From contig CAYXYF010000024.1 of the NCBI GenBank assembly GCA_964469265.1, positions 1 through 34,460 of the forward strand: DNA of 34,460 nt, written 5' to 3'. Below the pieces are notes generated by a model. It made no database searches and had not been told where the DNA came from. It worked only from the letters and a program-made list of their open reading frames with translations. This document shows, piece after piece, positions 22,783 to 29,252 of this stretch. The position numbers and the translations under genes were made by a program. Within the stretch, counting starts at the first letter, position 1. Each line of letters opens with the position of its first letter. Source of the stretch: JAEYZS01 sp964469265 (GTDB lineage: Bacteria > Bdellovibrionota > Bdellovibrionia > Bdellovibrionales > JAEYZS01).

Positions 22783-23195
22783 ATTCCTTTCAAAAATGAT
22801 TTGTAAACGTTTTCGGCTTGCGTTACCAGTAGAGGAAGTTCCAATGAGTTGTATTCCTTTAATGGTTTGTTGAGATATCCATACTTGATCACCCAGCCAT
22901 AAATGCGAACCATATCCGCTTTGTTGTCTTTTTGATATCCCATCTTTCGGAACAAAGCAATTATTTTCCTGCGCTGCAGTTGCATTTTTTCCTCTTCAGG
23001 AGGTACTTTTAACTTACTTGCCGGGAAGCGCTTGTTAAGCCACGTGATAAATTCTCGGTACTCGTGATCGGTAAGTTCTGACAAACCCGTTTTCTTATCT
23101 GCAGTAAAGGTTCCGATCAATTCACAACGATCAAAATTAAAACCTTGTTTTTTTAGTTTTGATTCGATTGCGAAGTATGATTTGAAGTTTGACAT
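22779..23195 (-). CDS. Early protein with gp16/DUF1018-like C-terminus
   Basis: 138 residues. The first 60 residues form a small domain ending DHEYREFITWLNKRFPASKL. The rest contains RRKIIALFRKMGYQKDNKADMVRI and IKYGYLNKPLKEYNSLELPLLV, a pattern close to DUF1018 (Mu gp16), in which a basic helix, a G-Y turn and a K-x-L-x-x-y-x-x-x-E-L motif occur in this order. Mu gp16 is an early gene of unknown role, in the same early region. Resemblance judged by eye only. Confidence 0.55.
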   Translation of the reverse strand: MSNFKSYFAIESKLKKQGFNFDRCELIGTFTADKKTGLSELTDHEYREFITWLNKRFPASKLKVPPEEEKMQLQRRKIIALFRKMGYQKDNKADMVRIYGWVIKYGYLNKPLKEYNSLELPLLVTQAENVYKSFLKGI

Positions 23196-23200
23196 GATGC

Positions 23201-23383
23201 TTATTTTACGTGGATATCAATATTCATTTTCTTTGTTCTTGTGTTGAGAATGTAGCTTAATGCTATAATTTCATAACAAATAGTAGATTCGTCAATCCAC
23301 AAATAACTTCCTTCTGGCGGGACGATCGAACTTAGGAATGTATAAAGTAGTTCATTTCCTTTAAAAACTTGGATTGTATTCAT
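23201..23383 (-). CDS. Small phage protein, 60 aa, unknown
   Basis: 60 residues. A beta-rich small protein (IQVFKGNELLYTFLSSIVPPEGSYLWIDE, in two parts) with a basic C-terminus NTRTKKMNIDIHVK. It is bounded by five bases to the next gene and 11 to the previous. No family recognised; the regular strand pattern and tight packing support its being real. Confidence 0.5.
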   Translation of the reverse strand: MNTIQVFKGNELLYTFLSSIVPPEGSYLWIDESTICYEIIALSYILNTRTKKMNIDIHVK

Positions 23384-23394
23384 GATTTATTGAA

Positions 23395-23679
23395 TTAATT
23401 GCTAACTGTGATAACATTTATTGGCACGATTGAAATGCTCTGTAGGAATATATCCGCATCATCGAATAAAAAACCACTAATTCTGATGCTGTAGTCACGT
23501 TCTAAAAAACAATTGTAAGTGATGGGGAGCGGTATACGTAAACCCATTTCTATAGCTGCTTTTCGAATTCCATCTGCCGTGTCGAAATTTTTAGTAACAA
23601 TGTAATCGCCAGTTGCAGCAGACATCTTAATAAGTGCGGTTGTTTTTCCCATATTCCTTGGGACAATGAGTGTGTTCAT
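23395..23679 (-). CDS. Miniature P-loop NTPase-like protein
   Basis: 94 residues. LIVPRNMGKTTALIKMSA near residues 4-21 is a good Walker A (PRNMGKTT). ISGFLFDDADIFLQSI near residues 67-82 reads as a Walker B with hhhhDDAD. Between them are only about 45 residues, so this is an unusually small P-loop protein that lacks room for a full RecA or AAA core. It may be an adaptor that binds nucleotide or a trimmed relative of the helicase-type ATPases of phages. Early operon position; start ATG 23679. Confidence 0.6.
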   Translation of the reverse strand: MNTLIVPRNMGKTTALIKMSAATGDYIVTKNFDTADGIRKAAIEMGLRIPLPITYNCFLERDYSIRISGFLFDDADIFLQSISIVPINVITVSN

Positions 23680-23697
23680 GATTTACATGTGTTTTAA

Positions 23698-24063
23698 TTA
23701 ATATTCTTTACCGTGCTTGTATTCCCGAGTCTCATTATATCTCATTTTCAAAGCAATGTGGCTGTCAATGTCGATTTTCATAGCAGAACATAAGTCTAAG
23801 ACTCTGATTATGATGTCTGCCATTTCATCTTCGAAAGTAGATTTAACTGAAGCTTCAAACACTAGTTTGAAATCTTCGTTGTTTAAGTGACTCACATAGA
23901 ATGCAGAAGGCGCTTTTGAGAACAATTGCTTTCGGTCTGCCTCTAAAGCTTCAGAGACTTCTGAATGTATTAAGCACAGCGTTCTTGGTATGTCGATACC
24001 ATCACGGTGAAATCCCTTTCTTTCCGCGTTATCGTGTATTTGTTGAGCTAATCTGTTTAGCAT
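23698..24063 (-). CDS. MazG-like nucleotide pyrophosphohydrolase
   Basis: 121 residues. The MazG-type motif is present: HSEVSEALEADR (the E-x-x-E metal site) and FEDEMADIIIRVLDLCSAM (the second E-x-x-D site), then KMRYNETREYKHGK, the end of the domain. All-alpha NTP pyrophosphatases of this kind hydrolyse nucleoside triphosphates to monophosphates, and phages are thought to use them to reset the nucleotide pool or lower alarmone signalling. It starts after an 80-base gap that holds one copy of the TTAAACA-like palindrome (24078-24092). Confidence 0.8.
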   Translation of the reverse strand: MLNRLAQQIHDNAERKGFHRDGIDIPRTLCLIHSEVSEALEADRKQLFSKAPSAFYVSHLNNEDFKLVFEASVKSTFEDEMADIIIRVLDLCSAMKIDIDSHIALKMRYNETREYKHGKEY

Positions 24064-24143
24064 AATTTAAGTGGGTTTTAAATGTTGTTTAAACATTGAT
24101 TAATTGACTAAAGCCGTCGTTTAGCTTTGTGTTATGTGCAAGG

Positions 24144-24368
24144 CTACACCCTGACAGCATCAATCCTTCTTTCGCTAAGTTGTTTAAGCAAATTGATGAG
24201 TGTTCTTAGTTCACTATCTTGAAAATAATATGTATCACCTTTGCCGTTTTCAACCTTATAGTAATTTGATACGGTCTGAAAACCTAAAACCATTTCGTGT
24301 TCTGGACATCCTGACTGAACACAATCATCTGAACACTTATATTTTTCTTTTAAAATTACTGTTGCCAT
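24144..24368 (-). CDS. Small cysteine-containing phage protein, 74 aa
   Basis: 74 residues. KYKCSDDCVQSGCPEHE places Cys-x3-Cys-x4-Cys next to His, which could bind a metal, followed by a beta-rich middle (NGKGDTYYFQD) and a helical end. The start codon is ATG at 24368. The gap of 80 bases below it is one of the larger early gaps. Function unknown. Confidence 0.55.
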   Translation of the reverse strand: MATVILKEKYKCSDDCVQSGCPEHEMVLGFQTVSNYYKVENGKGDTYYFQDSELRTLINLLKQLSERRIDAVRV

Positions 24369-24404
24369 TTTGCTTTCAAATTAAATTTAGTGACACGCAA
24401 ACCG

Positions 24405-24716
24405 TTATCTAAAATCGTTAGTGGATATATGTGTTTTAACAACATACACGCTGAATCGAAGAACACCTTCCACTCCACAACCAATATTGCCATAACCTTC
24501 TTGGTCGTGTAGGCTGAATATATTCAAATTGCGAGGTGTGCATCTTGGATGTTCTTCGTTAGCGCCATCAATCTTTGCGGATAAACCCCTTAGATAAGCA
24601 TGTATGTCATCTGTGTCAAGAGCTAGGCAATCAATATCGCTTAAGGCTTTAAAAATCGCATGGTCTAGCTTGTTTTTACAACTGTATGTTTGAGTTATTT
24701 TAATGAAGTATTTCAT
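24405..24716 (-). CDS. Phage protein, 103 aa, unknown
   Basis: 103 residues, mixed alpha/beta. KYFIKITQTYSCKNKLDHAI opens the protein, and NIFSLHDQEGYGNIGCGVEG lies toward the end. Several cysteines are scattered (residues 12, 30, 59, 80). No enzyme motif is clear. Packed five bases from the DUF4406 gene. Confidence 0.5.
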   Translation of the reverse strand: MKYFIKITQTYSCKNKLDHAIFKALSDIDCLALDTDDIHAYLRGLSAKIDGANEEHPRCTPRNLNIFSLHDQEGYGNIGCGVEGVLRFSVYVVKTHISTNDFR

Positions 24717-24721
24717 GGTTT

Positions 24722-25051
24722 TTAGATTAAATTAGATGGTAACATCAGGTTAATAAATTCATTGAAAACTGGAATATCCAAGCGCCGGGCTTGTTTAATC
24801 TCTTCCAGTGCGCCTTTGCTTTGATATGCATCATAAAGTAAAACCACCCCATCAGCTTCAGGTAATCGCGCCAAGCACATGTCCATTGCTTTTTGCCAAT
24901 CACAATTGGGGTCGTTAACGATTTTGAGTGGGTTTAAAACGTTGAAACCTGCTTTGATAAGGTTCGCTTCCATGGAGTTGAACTTTTGCTCTACTTGCGC
25001 GTAATCCAAGCCAGTTACTTTGCCAGCGATGTATATTGTTTTTTTAGACAT
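24722..25051 (-). CDS. DUF4406 nucleoside 2-deoxyribosyltransferase-like protein
   Basis: 109 residues. IYIAGKVTGLDYAQVEQKFN opens the fold, followed by GFNVLNPLKI, LPEADGVVLLYDAYQSKGALEEIKQARRLDIPVF. This is the full pattern of DUF4406, a Rossmann-like family related to nucleoside 2-deoxyribosyltransferases, including the G-x-x-x-E-x-x-x-A helix. Small proteins of this kind are common in Bacteroidota phages and may act on nucleotides. The catalytic Glu would be in GALEEIKQA. Activity is inferred from family. Confidence 0.85.
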   Translation of the reverse strand: MSKKTIYIAGKVTGLDYAQVEQKFNSMEANLIKAGFNVLNPLKIVNDPNCDWQKAMDMCLARLPEADGVVLLYDAYQSKGALEEIKQARRLDIPVFNEFINLMLPSNLI

Positions 25052-25052
25052 T

Positions 25053-25280
25053 TTAGTTGGGGAAATTAGAGTTTAAAATAAATTGACTTGGAAGCTTCTC
25101 TATCTTGTGAATACTAATCGTTACAGGGACACCCTCATAATCAAGCTTACGAAACTCTTCTATCGTACTTTTTTTTGCAACCTCCTCTTTGGGCGCTATG
25201 CACAAACCTCTCTTGTAAACAGGTTTATATCCTGCTCCAGCTTCTATTTTTACTGTTATTTTATATACGTTCTCTTTCAT
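25053..25280 (-). CDS. Small phage protein, 75 aa, unknown
   Basis: 75 residues. ENVYKITVKIEAGAGYKPVYKRG suggests a strand pair, followed by KSTIEEFRKLDYEGVPVTI. It overlaps the next gene upstream by four bases. Beta-rich, lysine-rich, no family recognised. Confidence 0.5.
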   Translation of the reverse strand: MKENVYKITVKIEAGAGYKPVYKRGLCIAPKEEVAKKSTIEEFRKLDYEGVPVTISIHKIEKLPSQFILNSNFPN

Positions 25281-25459
25281 GCTATTTCAATTTGAAGTGA
25301 ATATCCTAAGTCCATTAATTGAGACTTGTACTTGTTTTCAATGTCTTTGTCGTAATCGACAAACATTGTTTTGTGCCTTGATTTTAACCTGATCTCGGGT
25401 GCGGTTTTGCGAAGCATCCTGTGCAGGTAATATCTTTTATTGTTTTTTTTTGCGGTCAT
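25277..25459 (-). CDS. Small basic phage protein, 60 aa (longer start possible)
   Basis: 60 residues from ATG 25459, strongly basic at the start (TAKKNNKRYYLHRMLRKTAPEIRLKSRHK) and acidic later. The frame is open to an ATG at 25528, which would add 23 residues; but codons of that part make up the inverted repeat at 25473-25500, so the inner start is preferred. A basic N-terminus may bind nucleic acid. Unknown family. Confidence 0.5.
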   Translation of the reverse strand: MTAKKNNKRYYLHRMLRKTAPEIRLKSRHKTMFVDYDKDIENKYKSQLMDLGYSLQIEIA

Positions 25460-25472
25460 AGTGAGGAATTTA

Positions 25473-25500
25473 ACCACTCCTGTGCGAGCACAAGAGTGGT
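25473..25500. repeat. Intercistronic hairpin
   Basis: ACCACTC (25473-25479) pairs with GAGTGGT (25494-25500), then a single mismatch, then TGTG/CACA around the tetraloop CGAG. It lies between the stop of the 25515-25778 gene and the preferred ATG at 25459. The T tract after it is weak, so it is more likely an RNA-stability or processing structure than a terminator. Confidence 0.5.
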
Positions 25501-25514
25501 GATTTATTAATGAA

Positions 25515-25778
25515 TCAGTCTTTGCCATAAGGATCGTTGTAGTTTTTGAAATATTCGTTCAGAACGAATACCAACCATAGCAGTAAGTCGAGAGAAACAA
25601 ATGCAATTACCGGCAACCATATCGGTGCGGTGATAATCCACCAACTCCAATCTTTTCCGATTGACTCTGGAGTTAGTTTGATCATCACCAAGACCAAGAA
25701 AGCTAAGATGAATTGAAAAACAAGCACTTTCCAGAGGTTGGTTTTCTTTTTTTTCGGGTTGTATGTTGGATTAGGCAT
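25515..25778 (-). CDS. Two-helix membrane protein, 87 aa
   Basis: 87 residues. Two hydrophobic helices: LWKVLVFQFILAFLVLVMI (residues 16-34) and WWIITAPIWLPVIAFVSLDLLLWLVF (about 46-71), separated by a short polar loop, with a basic N-terminus (NPKKKKTN). Membrane protein of the inner membrane, unknown role. It overlaps the DUF4494 gene by eight bases. Not close to the lysis genes, so I do not call it a holin. Confidence 0.6.
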   Translation of the reverse strand: MPNPTYNPKKKKTNLWKVLVFQFILAFLVLVMIKLTPESIGKDWSWWIITAPIWLPVIAFVSLDLLLWLVFVLNEYFKNYNDPYGKD

Positions 25779-26214
25779 CTACTTCAGTGTTATTGTATGG
25801 AAATACGTCTACTATATCTGACTGAACTACGGATGTAATTGTAAAGCCAACCATCAATGCTGATAAGCTGTCTTGCAATCTCTCGTAAGCTTCTTTTGCA
25901 GAATGCGCTGTAATCAAGAAGTTTTGCGTCACGTTTTTAGGTTTGTCAGAATCTTCTGTCGCACCTTCGTATGTGATTTTACATTTGTACCAGGTGTCGG
26001 CATCGTCGTAGTGAAAAATGTCGTGAAAATCTGCCTTTGTAATTACATTAACACTGAACTCACCACGTATGAGCGACCCTAATTCTTCATAAACACGTGC
26101 TTCTGCGTCTGTGAAGCTCATCGCTGCTATCAGATAAGGTTCTGTGACTCTTTTGAAGCAACCGTTCTCAAGTTGCTTGGTATATTTTACTTTTACTGTG
26201 AACCAATTATTCAT
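25771..26214 (-). CDS. DUF4494 family protein with two related halves
   Basis: 147 residues that read as two copies of one domain. Residues about 3-70 begin WFTVKVKYTKQ and end with DFHDIFHYDD. Residues about 73-142 begin WYKCKITYEG and end DIVDVFPYNN. This is the layout of DUF4494, a family found in Bacteroidota phages and mobile elements. Function unknown. Packed into the early operon with an eight-base overlap. Confidence 0.8.
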   Translation of the reverse strand: MNNWFTVKVKYTKQLENGCFKRVTEPYLIAAMSFTDAEARVYEELGSLIRGEFSVNVITKADFHDIFHYDDADTWYKCKITYEGATEDSDKPKNVTQNFLITAHSAKEAYERLQDSLSALMVGFTITSVVQSDIVDVFPYNNTEVDA

Positions 26215-26234
26215 AATTGTTGAGTTTAGAATAT

Positions 26235-26501
26235 TTATTTTTTAATTAATTGTGCTGACACCACTTCTGTAGTGATTTTTTGTTTAGCTAAAAAAGCCGC
26301 ATTGGCTCTTGACTTTGCTTTGAGAATTACTTCAAATTTTCTCATCGGTTTACCGTCATAACTCATGGACATTTTGACGGTGTAGTTGCGCATCGATTGT
26401 TTTGCGATGCGAAAACCTACACCGCCAGCGCGTTCGGTTTTGAGTTCTTTCAGTTCATCTGCCTTAGAAAACTTTGATTTGACATAGCTTATTAAACCCA
26501 T
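26235..26501 (-). CDS. Small basic phage protein, 88 aa
   Basis: 88 residues. N-terminal LISYVKSKFSKADELKELK is helical and basic; the rest is strands and Lys/Arg-rich helices ending ITTEVVSAQLIKK. It lies between the DUF3164 and DUF4494 genes with short gaps. The family is not recognised. Confidence 0.5.
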   Translation of the reverse strand: MGLISYVKSKFSKADELKELKTERAGGVGFRIAKQSMRNYTVKMSMSYDGKPMRKFEVILKAKSRANAAFLAKQKITTEVVSAQLIKK

Positions 26502-26507
26502 TGATTA

Positions 26508-27158
26508 TTAAATTGAAGTGAAATTGATAATGATGTTTTCCCATTTGCCTTGGTCATTCTTTTTTTGAAAGTCGTACTGGTAAGACCTCAAACCAACTGA
26601 GTAAGATTCTTGAATCAAATTCAAGCCTTCAACCCAGCGTTCATCTGTATATTTGTCCTTGTGCTGAAGCAAGTCCATCACTTTAGAATACTCCAAATCA
26701 CCTTTGTCATTCTTTTGAATGAAGCCGATCAGGATCTCATAGGTTTTGATGTCACGCTTTTTGATTGTGGATTTTAAGAAGTCACCAATTAGTTCAGTAC
26801 CTTTTTCACCTCTTTCATCCCAGTCCGGCATTGTTGCTCTCAATCTTCGAACTCTAAATTGACCGTTTGAATGTGGCAATGAAAAACCACCTTTTGAGTT
26901 GGATCTAATACCACCGTACTCGTTTAGCTTTTCTTCGTGGAAGTTAAATGCTGCTTCTAATCTTGCTTTAAAATCAATTAAGATTCCTGAAATTTCGCAA
27001 GCTTCAGCAATTTGCATTTGCACCATTACATCTCGCGCTTTCTCGTATTCTTGGCGCTCTTTTGTACGGCGTTGTTGTTCTTTTTTTTCGTCAGCAGCTA
27101 ATTCTAACATTAACTCTTTTCGTTCCTCGGGTGTGAGGCTTTTGATTCTACTTTCCAT
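26508..27158 (-). CDS. DUF3164 family protein
   Basis: 216 residues. A charged N-terminal coil (LTPEERKELMLELAADEKKEQ) precedes YEKARDVMVQMQIAEACEISGILIDFKAR, then HEEKLNEYGGIRSNSKGGF, FRVRRLRATMPDWDERGEKG and a helical end. This is the DUF3164 pattern, typical of early regions of Mu-like phages and often misnamed sulfate transporter. Molecular role unknown. It helps identify this as a Mu-type early operon. Confidence 0.8.
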   Translation of the reverse strand: MESRIKSLTPEERKELMLELAADEKKEQQRRTKERQEYEKARDVMVQMQIAEACEISGILIDFKARLEAAFNFHEEKLNEYGGIRSNSKGGFSLPHSNGQFRVRRLRATMPDWDERGEKGTELIGDFLKSTIKKRDIKTYEILIGFIQKNDKGDLEYSKVMDLLQHKDKYTDERWVEGLNLIQESYSVGLRSYQYDFQKKNDQGKWENIIINFTSI

Positions 27159-27177
27159 TTATATATGTATTAATTGT

Positions 27178-27399
27178 TTACTTATTGGGCAGGGTATAAA
27201 CCATTCCTGGTGTATGGTATGGAACTTTCCATTTTCCTGACATTTGTTGTTTCTTAACTTCCTTTTGAACAGATATGTCATTTCGAAGTGAAACCATTTC
27301 CCAAAACTTAGGGTGATGTATGTTTGTCTGCAACCAATTGGTTATCTCATCATACCGCTCTTGTAGTTCCTGGTGTTTGATTGTAGCTTCCTTGATCAT
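27178..27399 (-). CDS. Small phage protein, 73 aa, unknown
   Basis: 73 residues, helical (KEATIKHQELQERYDEITNWL) followed by a short loop region ending GKWKVPYHTPGMV. The start shares a base with the previous stop (TAATG at 27399), indicating translational coupling. No family recognised. Confidence 0.55.
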   Translation of the reverse strand: MIKEATIKHQELQERYDEITNWLQTNIHHPKFWEMVSLRNDISVQKEVKKQQMSGKWKVPYHTPGMVYTLPNK

Positions 27400-27767
27400 T
27401 ATTTCAAGGATTTAATGAATGACTGATAACCAGTAGCGGTTAATAAGTGTCGAGCTGCTCTTCTTACAAATTGCTCGTAACCGATTTTATTGATGTTTCT
27501 GGATGAACCGTTTAAATACGCTGAATCCCAAAGCATCCATTCGCTTTTCCACCAACTCCAGAATTTCTTATCGGAAGCTTGGATTGTAACTTGGTTTTCG
27601 TCAAAATCTTGGTATAGATCTGTAAGGAAATCAATTCCCGTTTCATAAACCAAGGTGTTGTGTTCTAGCTCCGATAACTCGCATTTACTCTGTATGGTAA
27701 TGCGTTGCATCAAGTTCTTTGTTCTCATCTTTTGGATGTGCGTTATCCGCGGTTGCTTTATTTTCAT
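27399..27767 (-). CDS. Phage protein, 122 aa, unknown
   Basis: 122 residues from ATG 27767, eight codons inside the longest frame; the inner ATG follows the previous stop by five bases and avoids an overlap. MRTKNLMQRITIQSKCELSEL and FWSWWKSEWMLWDSAYLNGSSRN are distinctive, the latter very rich in Trp. The C-terminus is helical. Context between a P-loop ATPase and DUF3164 suggests a role with the transposition machinery, but this is only position. Confidence 0.55.
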   Translation of the reverse strand: MKIKQPRITHIQKMRTKNLMQRITIQSKCELSELEHNTLVYETGIDFLTDLYQDFDENQVTIQASDKKFWSWWKSEWMLWDSAYLNGSSRNINKIGYEQFVRRAARHLLTATGYQSFIKSLK

Positions 27768-27772
27768 AGCGT

Positions 27773-28399
27773 TTAAATTATTTCGTTCCAATATTCTGCA
27801 CTCTTTGATTCTACAATGGTAAAATCTTCTGATCCTCCATATCTTGATTTTATGATTGCTTTGAAGCCTTCTATTCTTATTTTAACATCTGAGTTGTACT
27901 CAACATAAACAGCCAGTGAACCAAGTGGCTTCTTACCGTCTGCGTGGGAGATCCAAATGAAAGTTTTGTTTGGATATCGTTTGATGAGTGCATTGTATTC
28001 TTTTCTAACTATGCCGGTGAACTGCAGGGAATCGATGATGATGATGTTTGGGGATTTTTGTCGAGATAATCGCTCTTCCAAATGCTTCATGTCTTCACTC
28101 AAAACCTGTAACCTTCTCTTTTCAATCTTAGAAAACTCATGTCTGCCCATTGCCATCTGAAAGGTGTATCGCGCGCCCTCCTCAATGGTGTTGTATGCTA
28201 CTTTACCAAATTTGGTGAGGTACTTTGCTAGTTGAATTGTAAATGCTGTTTTACCGTGCCCGGAAGAACCATAAACAATCCACGAACCTGACATTTCCAC
28301 TACTTCTCCTATTGAATCAGCCCACTCACCTTCAAACTTCATTGTTTTGAATTTCATTCGTTGGAGTTGGTCAATTGATATTGCTCGCTTTAACTCCAT
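27773..28399 (-). CDS. RecA-like P-loop ATPase
   Basis: 208 residues. Walker A GSSGHGKT at residues 44-51, a second strand with KVAYNTIEEGARYTF (the E-E residues typical of RecA/RadA-type ATPases), and Walker B IIIIDSLQF at 119-127. WISHADGKKPLGSLA resembles the region that carries the sensor and DNA-facing loops in RadA/DnaB-like proteins. It starts on the last base of the MuB-like gene (TAATG), so the two are coupled. Since the MuB homologue has degenerate motifs, this protein may supply ATP hydrolysis for replication or transposition; that is inference. Confidence 0.75.
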   Translation of the reverse strand: MELKRAISIDQLQRMKFKTMKFEGEWADSIGEVVEMSGSWIVYGSSGHGKTAFTIQLAKYLTKFGKVAYNTIEEGARYTFQMAMGRHEFSKIEKRRLQVLSEDMKHLEERLSRQKSPNIIIIDSLQFTGIVRKEYNALIKRYPNKTFIWISHADGKKPLGSLAVYVEYNSDVKIRIEGFKAIIKSRYGGSEDFTIVESKSAEYWNEII

Positions 28400-29244
28400 T
28401 ATGCTGTTTGTTTTGCGTTCATCAATCTGTATTTCTCAATGGATCTGCGCACACGTCTCGAATCACCTTCGCTTTCATTAAAGATTTCAATGATTGAGTC
28501 TTCATCGGTTACGCCATTCATTGAGCAGATTTTTGTAACATCAACCAGCGAGTCATCAGCAAGCGTTATGAAACGTCTTGCAATTCTTGAGTACAATTCA
28601 CGGTACCCAACTTTGTCTCGAAGCACACCTCTTAGAATTCGTTTTTGAAGTGCTGGTGTTCCCGAAAGTACAAATGCACAGTTATCTAGGTCATTATAGA
28701 AGTCCATAAACAAGTCAAGTGAAGGATCTTTCAGTTTGTCTGCTTGGTCGATAACAATCATTGGATTGTGTAAACTTCTAACGTGGTCCACGAAATATTC
28801 AATCACTTCACCAACGGTTCCTTCCGTATGCAAACCTGCAGCTCTTAACAAAGCTTGAACATATGTTTTTTTGGTCCAATAGTTTTTGCACTCAACATAA
28901 ATTACATCTTCGTGCATTTTTTCGTAGCGTTTGTAAGTGTGAGATTTAGATCTACCTTCTTTCATCGCTATTCCGATAGCCATTGAGCCTGCTTGCGTGC
29001 TTTCTAGCAATTGTGTAAGTGCTGTGAATTTCTTCGTGTCAGCGTGCACCCAGTTCAAGTCAATTTTTAAAGCAGCTTGTACTTTTCTCCACATTTCTTC
29101 TTTAATCATAATCCACTTTCCGTTGATGATGTGGTTGATTGTTGCAGATGAAACGCCTGCTTTGATTGCAATTTTGTTTTGAGATAGCTTCAAAGCCATA
29201 GCGGCTACTTCGTTTGAAATCTGTTGTTTTTGAATTTTTTCCAT
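28399..29244 (-). CDS. MuB-type transposition/target-capture protein with altered Walker motifs
   Basis: 281 residues. The N-terminus is an HTH (LSQNKIAIKAGVSSATINHI, residues 20-39) as in MuB, followed by an AAA+ domain. Alignment with MuB places GNPGVGKT opposite MKEGRSKS (residues 94-101): the Lys stays but the two Gly flanking positions are lost. The Walker B reads IVIDQADKL (Asp166-Gln167), where MuB has Asp-Glu. Sensor-like SGTPALQ (194-200) and Arg-finger region YSRIARRF (218-225) are kept. MuB binds DNA as an ATP-dependent filament, picks targets and stimulates the transposase. Here ATP hydrolysis may be weak or absent. Confidence 0.8.
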   Translation of the reverse strand: MEKIQKQQISNEVAAMALKLSQNKIAIKAGVSSATINHIINGKWIMIKEEMWRKVQAALKIDLNWVHADTKKFTALTQLLESTQAGSMAIGIAMKEGRSKSHTYKRYEKMHEDVIYVECKNYWTKKTYVQALLRAAGLHTEGTVGEVIEYFVDHVRSLHNPMIVIDQADKLKDPSLDLFMDFYNDLDNCAFVLSGTPALQKRILRGVLRDKVGYRELYSRIARRFITLADDSLVDVTKICSMNGVTDEDSIIEIFNESEGDSRRVRRSIEKYRLMNAKQTA

Positions 29245-29252
29245 AGTTATAA

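Noticed and set aside
24096..24135. Terminator in the gap below the 24144 gene
   Set aside because: Only a weak AAAGC/GCTTT stem without a clear T tract.
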